Shown here: positions 27,201 to 38,732 of the stretch, one piece after another
Layout of the letters: the number at the start of each line of letters is the position of its first letter
Numbering within the stretch: the first letter of the stretch is position 1
Assembly: GCA_001839685.1 (NCBI GenBank)
Contig: MLAK01000078.1
Span: forward strand, 60,780-124,779
DNA: 64,000 nucleotides
Reading direction: 5' to 3'
Source of the DNA: Tritrichomonas foetus
Taxonomy: Eukaryota > Parabasalia > Tritrichomonadida > Tritrichomonadidae
Program-made: the position numbers and the translations under genes
The notes under the pieces: model-generated
Seen by the model: only the letters and a program-made list of their open reading frames with translations
What the model was told of the DNA's origin: nothing
Database searches by the model: none

Positions 27201-30200
27201 NNNNNNNNNNNNNNNNNNNNNNNNNNNNNNNNNNNNNNNNNNNNNNNNNNNNNNNNNNNNNNNNNNNNNNNNNNNNNNNNNNNNNNNNNNNNNNNNNNNN
27301 NNNNNNNNNNNNNNNNNNNNNNNNNNNNNNNNNNNNNNNNNNNNNNNNNNNNNNNNNNNNNNNNNNNNNNNNNNNNNNNNNNNNNNNNNNNNNNNNNNNN
27401 NNNNNNNNNNNNNNNNNNNNNNNNNNNNNNNNNNNNNNNNNNNNNNNNNNNNNNNNNNNNNNNNNNNNNNNNNNNNNNNNNNNNNNNNNNNNNNNNNNNN
27501 NNNNNNNNNNNNNNNNNNNNNNNNNNNNNNNNNNNNNNNNNNNNNNNNNNNNNNNNNNNNNNNNNNNNNNNNNNNNNNNNNNNNNNNNNNNNNNNNNNNN
27601 NNNNNNNNNNNNNNNNNNNNNNNNNNNNNNNNNNNNNNNNNNNNNNNNNNCTTCTTCTTCGTCTTCTGAATAATATTCGGTTGATTCAGATTTCAAATCA
27701 ACTGGTGCTAGAGTGAGCTTTTCTTTGATTTCTGCGTTCTCTTTCTTCTCTTCATTTTCCTTCACATCATTAGATTTTTCTTGGTATTCATTTTCTTGAT
27801 TATGATTTGGTTTATCTTCTTTCTTTGTGTCTGTTTTCTTGTGATGTTTCTTATGTTTCTTTGGTTTATCTGGTTCTTCAGTAGAACGAGCAATAACTTC
27901 TTCATGTTTCTCTTCTTCATCTTTGGNTTCATTTTTCTTGTCATTCTTGNCTTCTTCTTCGTCNTCTGAATAATATTCGGTTGATTCAGATTTCAAATCA
28001 ACTGGTGCTAGAGTGAGCTTTTCTTTGATTTCTGCGTTCTCCTTCTTCGATTCTCCGTTATTAGACTTTACTTTCTTATCTATGGGATTATCAATATTTT
28101 TATTATCATCTTTCTTCTCTTCTTTATCTTCCTCCTTCTGATGATGTTTCTTTAGTTTTTCGGTTTTTTCTTCTTCTTTGCCAGCTACTTGAACTTTCTC
28201 TTCTCTGATTTCTTTTCCTTTGTCATCAATCTCTTTCTTATTTTCTTCTTCAGAACAATAATCAGATGAATTGGATATTAATGCTACAGGTGCTAAAGAT
28301 AATTTTTCTTTGATTTCGGTTTTCTCTTTATCTTGTTCACTTTTCTTATCATTTTCTCCTTCATTTTCCTTATTCCTATGCTTCCTATGTTTTTTCAGTT
28401 GCTCTTTTTCATTCTCATTGGGATTTTTAGATTTTTCTTCTGAATCATTGATCGAACGTTCATTTGCACTATTTATGTGCCCGATTTTTTCGGACAGTTC
28501 AGAGTTTTTTTCATCGGAAGAATACTCGGACGATGAGCCAGATTTATGTTTATCAATAACATCAGACTTTTCTTTCTCGTCTTTGTTATCAATTTCATCT
28601 TTCTTAGATTGTTTTTCGTTATTCTTTTTGTGATTTTTTTTATGATTCTTTAATTGTTCTGTTTCTTCCTTAGGCTTTTCTTGTGTTTTCTTTTCTTCTG
28701 TATTTTTAGATTTCTCTTCTTCATCTGAATAATAATCTGAAGATTCAGTTTTCCATTCAATCGGAATAGGTTTCAACTTCTCTAATTTTTCTTTAGGTTC
28801 TTCATCTTCTTTTTGATCTTTTTCTTCTTTGGATTTTATTTCATCATTTTTGTCTTTCTTGTGTTGATGTTTTTTATGTTTTTTAGTATTTTCTATATCT
28901 TCAACTAATCGAGTTTTAGTATCTTCAGGTTTCTCTGATTCTGTCATTGCCTTTGGTTTTTCGAATTTTTTTGCCATGTTTTTTTCTTTCTTTTCTTCAT
29001 TTGAATAATAGTCTTCCGTTGAATAATCATCAGAATAAACAGAAACTTTCTGTACTGGTACATAAATTGCATTTTCATCGTCTTTTTTATTATCATTGAG
29101 TATAATTTTGTCCTTTGTGCGATGGTTTTTATTCTTTTGAGAAGTTTTGTTACATTCATCACCTGAAGAAAAATTGGGGGTTTCTTCATTATTATCTTTA
29201 TTTTTGGGCTTTATATGATGTTTTCTGTGTTTTTTATGGTGTTCTGTTTCATTATCAACATCTATTGTTTCTTTGCTTTCTTCTTTATCAGATTTTTGAC
29301 CTTCATCATTTTCATCAGAGCTTTTGTTTTTATTGGTCTTATCTTTGGATTTCGCATTTGATTTTTTTTGATCATCTTTTTCGTTGTTGTCAGAATAATA
29401 ATCTGAATAATATGATTCGTTTTCAATTGTTTGTTGTGTTAAACTTGTATTTTTGGAATTTTCAGATGATTCATTTTTATCTCCTTTGTTTCCACCAACA
29501 TTCTCATATCTTTTCTTTCTTTGATGTTTCTTTTGTTTTTTAGTTTCATTATTTTTTTCAATTGATCTAGATTTAGCACCATCTGATGCTTCGGATTCAC
29601 CTTGTTTGGATGTTTTGTCATTTCGGTGTTCTTGATTTTGTTTATTGGACTTATTTGTTTCTACTGATTGTTCAGTTTCATCATCTTCGTCAGATGAATA
29701 CTCAGATGAAGATTTTGAGTTCTTTTTTGATTTTCCTTGTGTGCTAGCTTCATCATTTTGATCTTTTCTGTGGTAGTGTTTTTTATTCTTCTGCAATTTT
29801 TCTTTTTCTTCAACTGAGCGAGATTTAATATCATTTGATTTGTCATTTATTTTGTTATTGGATTCTGTTTTATCATCAGATAGATTTGATTTTAATTCAA
29901 CAGGTGCAAGAGTTAATATTTCTTCAATTTCTGGGGTTGCTTTTGTTTCATCACTCTCATCTTTCTTTTTATGATGACGTTTCTTAGTCTTCTTTTCTTT
30001 ATGGTCATCAACATCAGCTAAAAGGGACTTTGATATATCTTTAATGTTTTCTGCAATATCGTCAGTTTTATCTTTGCCTTTCTTTTCATCTGAATAATAA
30101 TCTGAGGAATCAGAATCAAATGATTTGGTCGATTTCTTCTTTTCACTAGAATTTGTTTTTTCTTTATTTTTGAATTCTTTTTGATCTTTGGCTTGTTTAT

Positions 30201-33200
30201 GATGAATCTTGAGTTTTTCTGATTCCTTGGAATATTCATTGTGTGATGAATAATCAGAATATTCAGATGAGAAATGAGATTCTTTTCGAACAATTTTGTC
30301 ATTATCTGGAATTTCGGTATCTTTTGATTTCTCATTCATCTCCTCTGAAATTCCTTCACTATTTTTCTTATGATGATTTTTATGTTTATTCGATGGTTCT
30401 TCAAGAGAGCGATCTTTAAAAACTTGAGTCTCAGATTTATCTTTTTTACCATCTTTCTTGGATTTCTCTTCCTTGTCCTCTTCATCTGAATAATAATCGG
30501 AAGACATTGCTTTTAATTTTCGAGATTTTTCTTCTGCTGTTTTACCACCTTTTTCAATATTGTCAGGAGATTTTTCTATTTCTTTCTTTGATCGATGTTT
30601 CTCATGGGTTTTGTTTTTCTCTTTTCCTTTAAGAAAAGGTGTTTCATGATCATCAAATATTTCCGAGTTTTCCTTATCATCGGTTGTCTTTGATCTTTTA
30701 GATTTTTCATCTGAAGAATAAGCTAAAGATTGATCTGTTTTGTTTTCAACTGGTGAATTATCTAATTTTTCTGCTTCATTTTTATCATCATATTGGTCAT
30801 CGATTTTTCTATTCTTTTTATTTCGATGTTTTTTATTTGGCTTTTCAGCCTCTACAATTGAGCGGCTATTCGTTTCATCTGAACCTTCTCTAAATTTATC
30901 ATCATGGTTATCATCTGAATAATCTGATAAACCTGATTTTTTATCAATTGGGGAAAATGTCAATTTTTCCATTTCATCGTGATTTTCATCATCAGATTTC
31001 TCATTTTTCTTGTGATGACGTTTCTTCTGTGCTTTGAGTTTCATTGAATCTTTTGACTTCTCATCATTTTCTTCTTCATCAATAGAAATCGATTTAGATG
31101 CTGATTCATTATCATTCTCTTCATTCTTTTCACCTTTCTTCCTTCGATGTTTTTTCTTTGTTTGTGAAAGTTGTTGATCATTTTGTTGATAATCTTGTTC
31201 TTTCGTATCATCTTCTGAATTTTTGGGCGAATTGTACTTGGGTGATTCCAAATTGTCTCCATTGGTTCCTTTCTTATGTTTTCTATGCTTTTTTGTTGAT
31301 CTGTCAACTAGTTGATTTTCTTCATCATCTTCATCGCTAAATTTTACATAATCTTTATTTTTTCTATTATGCGTATGCTTCGATTTCGATAGTTCTTCAA
31401 TAGAACGGGATTTATCATCTTCATCATTGTAAGTTGGAATTTTGCTCTCTTTTTCAACATTTTCTTCTTCATCAGAATAGGAATCAGCATTGGATTTCTT
31501 GGTGTTTTTCTTTCCTATATGTTCAGGATTTTCACTTACCTCTGAATCAGAATGTGCTGGATCTCCTTCAGTTTTAATATTCTTGGATTTTTTATTTTTC
31601 GTGTCTATTTCTTCATGTGAACTTGATTTTATTTCTTCGGGTGTATCTGCTTTCTTTGATTTATTTAATTTCTTTGAAGCATAATTCTTCTGAATAATAT
31701 TTGGCTGGTTATAGTCTCTGGATAAATCAGATTTACCTTCATATGAAACTTTTTGCTTCCTTGGTTTCTTGGTTTCTTCATCTGCTTCTAAATTCTTGTT
31801 GCTTTTGTTGGTCTTTCTGTTTTGATCGATATTTTTCCTTTTATTAGTTTGATTACTGAATTCTTCATCTTCAGTGTCACCTTCTGAATATGACTCATTG
31901 TTTACTTTGGAGTTTTCGTCATTAATATTGGATTGAATGCCAGTATTATCATCAGGGTTATCGTTTTGACTAGTCTTTTTCTTTTGTTTACGTTTTTTAT
32001 TATCTTTAGTAGGTTTATAAATGCTTTTATTGGTTTCAGATTCTGTATTAGATGTATTTTTAGTTCTCTCTAGGGCTTCTTTATTTTCTGTTTCTTCTTT
32101 CTTATTTTCTGTTAGACTTTCTCTGTTTTTTTGTTGGGAAATTGGCCTGGAATTCGATTTGGAAAATTTATTCGATTTCTTAAAAACTTTCTTATTCTTT
32201 TTAGGTGTTGGTTTCGCATTTTGTTTCTCTTCGTTTTTCTTTTGACTTTCTTCATATATAGATGGAGATGGATAATATTTTACTCCATTGACAATCAGTG
32301 GTTTATTGGAAGAAGGAGGTAAATTTTGTAAATTTTCTTTTTTCTTGTCGAATGGATTTTTCGGTGTTTTTGTCGTTTGATTGTTAGACATATTATTAGC
32401 TTGTATCGGAGTATTCAATGTTCTAGCTTTCTTATCTTTTTTAGTTTCATTATTTTTATTTGAATTTATATTCTCAGCATCGGCATCTGTTTCACTAAAA
32501 TTATCTTTCTCTAAATGTAAAACAGGTGTTGTTGCTGATAGGTCGCGTGCATGCATATTTAATCTTGCTGCTATAGTGCGAGTAACTTCTGATAGTCCAC
32601 TTGCTGGAGCTCTGTTCGGAATTTCTTTTTTCTCATGTAGATGTGAAGCTGTGACTGGAGTAACCTTTTGCTCAACTAAAATATTTGATACATTTGGATT
32701 ATAACTCAAATCGTTTTTATAAGGTTTTCTAAAAAATATTATATTGTTTGCTCTTGTTCTTGATGATTTACTGTTGCTTGGTGAGTCAGAAGCGTTTGCT
32801 TCAGAATCATCTTTTATTTGATCTACTGATTCATAATGTTGGCCATCTATAATAATATCATCTTTATTTATTCCAAATTTAATACTATCACCTTCATTAA
32901 ACTGTTTAAATTTATGTTTTTGTGGATATTTGGCAAAATACATTTCTGGTGTAACTTGATATTTAGGATCATTTCTTTTATCTTGAGTGTTTGATGAAAT
33001 TTGATTACGATTTTGAGAATTTCTCATTGAAGTTTTATTAGATTGAGACGTCCTCCTCATACTTTTTATATTATTTGAGTCATTTTTATTGTTATAGGAA
33101 TTCATGCTAGAATTTTGGCTGTTGTTGACGTTTGAATTTGCTCGTTGATTGATGCTTGTTCCTCCTCTTTGTTGAGCATTTTGGGAATCATTTATACTTG

Positions 33201-34398
33201 AATTATTTTGTGTTCTTTGACCTCTTCTTACAGAACTTTTCAAATCTTGTTCAGGATCACTTGAAAGGCTATAATTTTTCTCTCCTTCATGACCTTCAAT
33301 TGTTCTTTGTTGTAATTTTGCACGATTTCTTCTTTCTTGAAGATATTTTTCCCATGCATTAGAATGTTTTGTTTTTGTTTTCTGTTCTTGAAGACGACGA
33401 ATTGTTCGACGTGTTTCTTGTTGTGGATTTGCTGTTCCATCTGTGTTTTCAGCTAGATCATCATCTGCCAAAATTTCGCCTTGATACGGAACATAACGAA
33501 GTCCTTTTTGCTTGTATTCTGCTAGAATCGATCGTCTTAAAGAATAGCTCATCCTAGATAAATATGGTTTATCTACATTTAATCGAGATTTGGTTCTTGT
33601 TCGATGAACGGGAATGAGTTCGTCATTTTCTGAATCTGGAATTCGATGTTTCCAACTTGTTTTTCGATTTAATCTAGATTTTCTTTGTTGATTGCCCTTT
33701 TTATTATTTGGTAAAGCACCTGTTGATTTTGTAAAATTTATAGATGAAGAAGGCTCGTCTGTTTCATCTTGATCATAATTAATTTCTTCTTCTTCATTAT
33801 ATAAATTATTAGGATTCAATTCTGTTTCTGTTAAATTATTAGGTGATTTTGGTTCATTTTCTGGGACATAATCAAAATCAGGATCTTGGGAGGAATTTAA
33901 TATTTGGTAAGGATCAAAGTTTTTCTCATTTGAAATATTTTCTGAATTTTTCTTTTGATTATTTCCATTTTTAACCCCGAAATTATTTTTCTTTGAATAA
34001 AGAGAATAATTGAGTCCGCAATTTGCCCCGTTTTTCTGTTTTTGTATGTTCACTGGGTTGTTGGAATTCTTTAAAAGCATTACCCAGTCGTTATATCCTT
34101 TGTGTTGCTTTCGGTAGCTCATTGCGTTATTGTTAAAATCGTCATCGTCTTCCACAATTGAACGGCTTGATAATTTTGCAGATTGGTGTATTGATTCGCC
34201 ATTGTAGGATATGTCGTAATTTTTTCCTCTTTCATACTCACGCACGTGCTGAAGGGCGAGCAATTTAGCCGGGACTTTCGACTTCTGATGAGAAAGATTG
34301 TCAGCCGTTGCATTTTGGGAATCTTTATTTGTCTTTTTATTTCGTTCCTGCGCATCCAAATTTTGTCGAGCGGATTTATCAGGACGCGAGGAAGACAT
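24275..34398 (-). CDS. Giant charged repeat protein (Lys/His-Glu/Ser modules), gapped
   Basis: One gene of about 3,370 codons read on the minus strand from ATG 34398 to TAA at 24275-24277; an unresolved run of N interrupts it. The N-terminal third is Asn/Ser/Arg-rich. The middle is a long series of degenerate modules, each with an RS-[IVL]-EE element, a basic KKHKKHHKK-type cluster (about 19 seen) and an acidic S-[DE]-YYSDEE element (about 16 seen), often preceded by L-x-P-[VI]. Near the C-terminal side the modules become near-identical 300-bp units. The last 350 residues are less repetitive (SPFSPGSPAHNLL, EYDAKRMILIAQAEALKAEE). It has no signal peptide and no membrane segment. It is probably disordered and heavily phosphorylated (CK2-type acidic Ser sites). 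Function is unknown; a scaffold or structural role is a guess. Confidence 0.65.
26293..28046 (-). repeat. 300-bp tandem coding repeats, near-identical, spanning the gap
   Basis: Full units are 27651-27950 and 26407-26706, with partial units at 27951-28046 and 26293-26406. Copies differ at only a few bases. The unit codes for LAPVDLKSESTEYYSDEE-type sequence followed by Lys/His-rich sequence. Ambiguous bases at 26383, 26406, 27927, 27950 and 27964 fall at equivalent places in units, as expected from collapsed copies. Confidence 0.85.
26706..27650. other. Assembly gap, 945 N
   Basis: The gap lies inside the 300-bp repeat array. A phase-keeping length would be 901 or 1201; 945 breaks both the array and the reading frame. 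The number of missing units (about three, or four) is unknown. Confidence 0.95.
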
Positions 34399-34856
34399 TT
34401 TATAAAAATCGTTATCAGTTCAATTGAATTATTTTCTATCTATTCAAAGTTTGAATTTCACACACTTTTTTTTTCGTCGAAAAATTTTTGATAATCTTTG
34501 ATAAATGAATTTCCTGATGATGTGAATTCGTGATGAGGAATTTTGAAAGAAATATTTATGATGTTTTAGATCACATGTCAATAACTGTTTTCTCATAAGA
34601 ATCATATGTTTGGTTGTGAGTATATCAATATTGTTGATATCTATATTTTTCAAAAGATGACGATGATTGATAATTAATTTCTCCTTTGATAAATTCACCA
34701 TTTTCTGAGAAACGATCAAATGAAGTATTATATTCAGAAGATAAGGTCAAATTGGATAATCGCACAACATTCAAATAATTGATGATTCATAATTTATGAA
34801 TGATTTTTTTCAGAAGCTTTCAGAAAATATTTTGATTCTTTTCTTGTGAATATTTT
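34399..34856. other. Divergent intergenic region
   Basis: Spacer between the giant repeat-protein gene (-) and the Cyc8-like gene (+). On the minus strand ATAACGATTT lies 12 to 21 bases before the giant gene's ATG, close to the TAACGATA Myb site of Trichomonas. Nothing else was recognised. Confidence 0.35.
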
Positions 34857-34870
34857 CCTTTTAACCGCTA
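34857..34870 (+). promoter_or_regulatory. M5-like CCTTT and M3-like AACCGCTA just before the Cyc8-like gene
   Basis: CCTTT at 34857-34861 fits the M5 initiator of T. vaginalis, where transcription starts at the second C. AACCGCTA at 34863-34870 fits the degenerate M3 consensus. ATG follows at 34872. The M3 match downstream of M5 is not the usual order, so it may be chance. Confidence 0.35.
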
Positions 34871-34871
34871 A

Positions 34872-36197
34872 ATGAGTGGAAGCAACGTTTTCGACCCAAA
34901 GGCGATAGAAAAAGCCAATGCTGCTTTCGAGAGCGCCTGGAATTCCGTTTTCGAACTTGTCGAAGAAAGTAAAATGGAATCGCAAACCCATCTTGCTGCC
35001 CGCCGTTTATTATCATACAATCCGCAACATAAAATTGTCGAAGAAAAATGTCCTGTTTATTATGGCGTCGTAAATTCATTATGCTCAGTCATTACAGAAA
35101 AAATTCAAGGGCTCTCAAAGACAGAATCCGCCGAAAATTGGACCACACTTTTATTTTGTTATTTGTTAATGAACGATATGCCAAACGCTTATTCAGCTGT
35201 TCAACATAATCTCAGACTTCGACCAAAAATTAAAGATACATATTTCAATTATTGCGCTGGAATCGTATATCAACATTTTCATTATTTCGAAGACGCAATT
35301 GGATTCTACATGCAAATTCCAGAATCCTTCGAGCATTTCACTGACCGGAACCTTCGCCTTGCGATCGCATATCGATCCATATCAAAATATTCCGAAGCTG
35401 AGTCGCTCTTTCGTAACTTGCTTAAACGGCCACCACAGAATCTATCTCAAAACGACATCAAATTGCAATTAGCCTACACTCTTCAACTTGCTGAACGAAA
35501 TTTGGAATCATCAAAAATTTATGAAGAACTTTATCATCAATTTCCTAACTGCGTTGAACTCAAGCAGCAATATATTTGGTTTTTGTCCATTCAAAATGAC
35601 TCAAAAAGCTGGGTGAAAGCTGATGAACTGATTGGCACTTCTGCCGATTCTGTTCTTCGCTTTGCTTCAGCAAGAATTTCTATGAAGCAGAGGAATATGG
35701 GAATCGCTTATCAGCGTTACAGAGAATGCACAAGTGCATGGAGTGACTCGCCATTATTTTGGTGTGGTTTAGGGGTTTTGTATCTTAGAAATGAACAACT
35801 TTCAGATGCAGTCATAGCTTTCCAAAGAGCATTATATCTTAAAAGTGATATTCCTGAAGCATGGCTAAATCTTGGATTAATCTTTGAAATTCAAGGCGAG
35901 AATCCAAACGCTTTGAAAATATATCAAACAGCTCAATCAAATTGTCCTAATGCTAAAATAGTCAATAAAAGAATAAACGAATGCGGAAGACCTTCAAGAA
36001 AATCTGTTCTCGAAGAAAGCGCCGTTGATGAAGTGATTGAAATTGACGGAAATAGACTTTTCACACAACCAATGGAGAGAATATCAGATTTGATTATTAC
36101 TAATCCGCCATTTTTAAGTGAGAGTTGTTTCACTGATAAAACAATCAAATCACAGTTACAGAACCTGATGCAGCCACACATGTCACTTTTGCATTAG
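34872..36197 (+). CDS. TPR protein, Cyc8/Ssn6-like corepressor candidate
   Basis: A 441-aa protein made mostly of tetratricopeptide repeats from about residue 85 to 375. The strongest pair is SPLFWCGLGVLYLRNEQLSDAVIAFQRALYL and SDIPEAWLNLGLIFEIQGENPNALKIYQTA (about 293-355). The WC.LGVLY.....Y.DAL.A..RA......I.EAW..LG.LYE pattern is that of the TPRs of Cyc8/Ssn6 and the related UTX demethylases. Known role: Cyc8 bridges DNA-bound repressors to Tup1. No catalytic domain is present, which speaks against UTX. The C-terminal 60 residues are non-repetitive. It could also be another TPR scaffold (APC or IFT type). Confidence 0.55.
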   Translation: MSGSNVFDPKAIEKANAAFESAWNSVFELVEESKMESQTHLAARRLLSYNPQHKIVEEKCPVYYGVVNSLCSVITEKIQGLSKTESAENWTTLLFCYLLMNDMPNAYSAVQHNLRLRPKIKDTYFNYCAGIVYQHFHYFEDAIGFYMQIPESFEHFTDRNLRLAIAYRSISKYSEAESLFRNLLKRPPQNLSQNDIKLQLAYTLQLAERNLESSKIYEELYHQFPNCVELKQQYIWFLSIQNDSKSWVKADELIGTSADSVLRFASARISMKQRNMGIAYQRYRECTSAWSDSPLFWCGLGVLYLRNEQLSDAVIAFQRALYLKSDIPEAWLNLGLIFEIQGENPNALKIYQTAQSNCPNAKIVNKRINECGRPSRKSVLEESAVDEVIEIDGNRLFTQPMERISDLIITNPPFLSESCFTDKTIKSQLQNLMQPHMSLLH

Positions 36198-36432
36198 ATT
36201 TATTTTTTTGACTTTTATAATAATCTATTTAATAAATTTATAATATTTCATTAAATCTTTCTTGAACTTTTTCTTTCATTTTTGTTTTGATTTTATCAAT
36301 TATTTTGGTGATTGTTGATCTTTATCTGATTATTTAGAAAACTGTCAGGAATAGTCCTACACATAATAGGAGAGTAAAAATTAAGAAATAAGGAATAAAA
36401 ATCAATCAAAATATAGGAGATTCAAACAATAT

Positions 36433-38406
36433 TTAATTATAACAATCATATAAAAATTCTATATTTTCTCTATCATCAAAAAAATCTATTTTATTCGCAT
36501 CTTCATTATTTACTAAACTTTCTATAAGCCTGTCATCATCCCAATAAAAATCCACATTCATGCAATTTTCATTCATGCAATTTTCATTCATACAATTTTC
36601 ATTTATGCAATTTTCATTTATGCAATTTTCATTCATACAATTATCATTCATACAATTATCATTCATGCAATTTTCATTCAAACTGTTGTCATCAATTTCT
36701 TTTTCTTCAGATGCTTCATTATTTATCAAATTATAGTCATAAAAATCTTGAATTTCTTCATTATAGATATTATCATCATCCAAAAAATTACTTGGATCAA
36801 CATTGTCAATGCAATAGAGTTCATTTTGACAAATCTCATCTAAAAAATCGCTATTTAATTTTCCATTGATAAATTGATGATGAAATTCCATAATTTTTTG
36901 ATAATAAAATAATAATTTATCATTTACTTCATTTGAATAAATAAAGTCTTCCATAGCTTCTAAAAAATCGGTTTTCACTAAAGAAAGGTGAATTAAGCAC
37001 GATGTTGTAGTTTGTGAATATAATAACAGATAAATTAAATTCAAACAATTTTCAATCACTTCAAAATCATTTGAATCCAAGCAATTAGAAACAAAATTTA
37101 AAAAATTCTCACTTATCACATCATTTAAACTTTCATAAATTGTCATATTACATTCTTCTTCAAATTCTATTTTCGAAAAATTTTGTTCTGTAATTTCTTC
37201 CTGCTCTAGATTTTGTTCTTGCTCTAGAATTTGTTTTTGTTCTTGTTGTTTCATAGTGGGGTGTTGAAGAAGATATGTTATGATTTTAAGTGATGATGAT
37301 TGTATAGAATATATTTCTTTTGTGAAAAAATTAACAAATATTTTTAGATTTGAAAGAGTAGTATATTTGTTAATTTGTTTTGGATGAAAATCAAAATACC
37401 CAATAAGGAAGGAATTAAACTCTTGAATAACTTCTGAGGGATATAAACGATGATTAAAATTATTCAGTAAAGTTTGAATAGGAAAACATAATAAATTAAA
37501 AAATGGTGGATTCCGGAAGTTTTTTTCTTTCGCCCAAGAAAAAATAAAACGGAGAAGTGAAAAAAAATACAATAAATGATCATCTTCGAAAAGTACCGTT
37601 GACTCGATAAGAATTGGAATATCCATTTGTAGTAAAATATTATAGAAATTTTCATCTTTACTTTTCATATAATGTTTAAAAAAAAGATAATCAAATTGAG
37701 TAGAATTTTCAATTCCAAAATTTGTAATTCGAACTAAAGATATTTTGGCAAATTTATCAAAAGAAAAAACTTGTGGTAATTCTAGAATTGTATTACAATA
37801 TTTCATCATTGTATACATAATGAACATAATTTGTGGTTGGTACTTAGAAAATTCATTATTCATAAAAAAAGCCGTGATTGAATCAATTGGATTTTTCAAA
37901 ATGAAAATGTTTTTCATTTCATCTGAATCAAATAAAAGATTTCCGAGAATATTTAATGAATACGTTCTATAGGATGGAAGTTCTTGGAAATTTTCATTGT
38001 TTTCTGGATTTATAGATAACATTAATAAATAATCAAATAAATCTGGAATAGAAAAGAAATCATTGCAATATGGAAGAAATGCCCACTCACTAAATAATAT
38101 AATTGATGATGACAATAATTGTGGGAAAATCTGATGGTCAAATGATCTTAAAATTAAATTTGAAATTTTTATTGAATAATATTGTAATTGTGAGTTTGGT
38201 GAGTTCTCATTTATAATTTTACACAGTTGCATAATTATTTCTTTTGTACTTTCAATATTTAAAGAATCATGTAAACATGATTCGAATTGATTGAGTAAAA
38301 TATTAATGCCATCACATTCACTTGACTGGAAATTATCTAAATCAGAAAGAGGATCCTCTAACCTTAAAATTCGAAAGAGAGATTTCTCATTCTTCTTATA
38401 TTCCAT
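36433..38406 (-). CDS. Alpha-helical (ARM-like) protein with Cys/Asn pentapeptide repeats, unknown
   Basis: A 657-aa protein from ATG 38406. The first 500 residues are helical with an ARM/HEAT-like rhythm (ISNLILRSFDHQIFPQLLSS, YSLNILGNLLF, VIENCLNLIYLLLYS). A Gln/Glu-rich loop lies near residue 388. Close to the C-terminus is an acidic Asn-rich tract containing eight tandem pentapeptides N-[ED]-N-C-[MI]. No signal peptide, membrane span or catalytic motif is seen. No family is recognised. It is followed on the same strand, 326 bases upstream of its start, by the end of the long coiled-coil gene. Confidence 0.6.
   Translation of the reverse strand: MEYKKNEKSLFRILRLEDPLSDLDNFQSSECDGINILLNQFESCLHDSLNIESTKEIIMQLCKIINENSPNSQLQYYSIKISNLILRSFDHQIFPQLLSSSIILFSEWAFLPYCNDFFSIPDLFDYLLMLSINPENNENFQELPSYRTYSLNILGNLLFDSDEMKNIFILKNPIDSITAFFMNNEFSKYQPQIMFIMYTMMKYCNTILELPQVFSFDKFAKISLVRITNFGIENSTQFDYLFFKHYMKSKDENFYNILLQMDIPILIESTVLFEDDHLLYFFSLLRFIFSWAKEKNFRNPPFFNLLCFPIQTLLNNFNHRLYPSEVIQEFNSFLIGYFDFHPKQINKYTTLSNLKIFVNFFTKEIYSIQSSSLKIITYLLQHPTMKQQEQKQILEQEQNLEQEEITEQNFSKIEFEEECNMTIYESLNDVISENFLNFVSNCLDSNDFEVIENCLNLIYLLLYSQTTTSCLIHLSLVKTDFLEAMEDFIYSNEVNDKLLFYYQKIMEFHHQFINGKLNSDFLDEICQNELYCIDNVDPSNFLDDDNIYNEEIQDFYDYNLINNEASEEKEIDDNSLNENCMNDNCMNDNCMNENCINENCINENCMNENCMNENCMNVDFYWDDDRLIESLVNNEDANKIDFFDDRENIEFLYDCYN
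36557..36680 (-). repeat. 15-bp coding repeat (eight N-[ED]-N-C-[MI] units)
   Basis: CATGCAATTTTCATT-type units repeat every 15 bases with point differences. They place a Cys every five residues in the C-terminal tract of the host protein. Confidence 0.9.
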
Positions 38407-38732
38407 TATATTGAATAATTGACCTATAACTGTTGGAATTGACCTCGAAGAAAAGAGTTTAACACTTTCCTATTTTGCAACATTTTTAGGAATACGATAA
38501 TTATATGATTTTTTAATTACATAAAATTGGTTCTACCCTTCCAAAATTTATAAAGATTTTTTACAAACACATATAACTTTTATCTCAAAAGCTTGATAAA
38601 CATGATTGAAATGGAAAACTTCGATTTTAGCAGATAAAAAAAGAAAAAATTTTGGAAGTAAAAACATTTATTTATTTTCTATACATGAATACATAATCTT
38701 ATATAACAACATAGAATGCAAATTTATGTGTT
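38407..38732. other. Intergenic spacer between two minus-strand genes
   Basis: No RNA gene, repeat or clear Inr was recognised. It should hold the promoter of the 38406 gene and the 3' flank of the coiled-coil gene. Confidence 0.4.

Noticed and set aside
26537..27716. Plus-strand open frames running through the N block
   Set aside because: They exist only because N codons contain no stops; the flanking coding sense is clearly on the minus strand.
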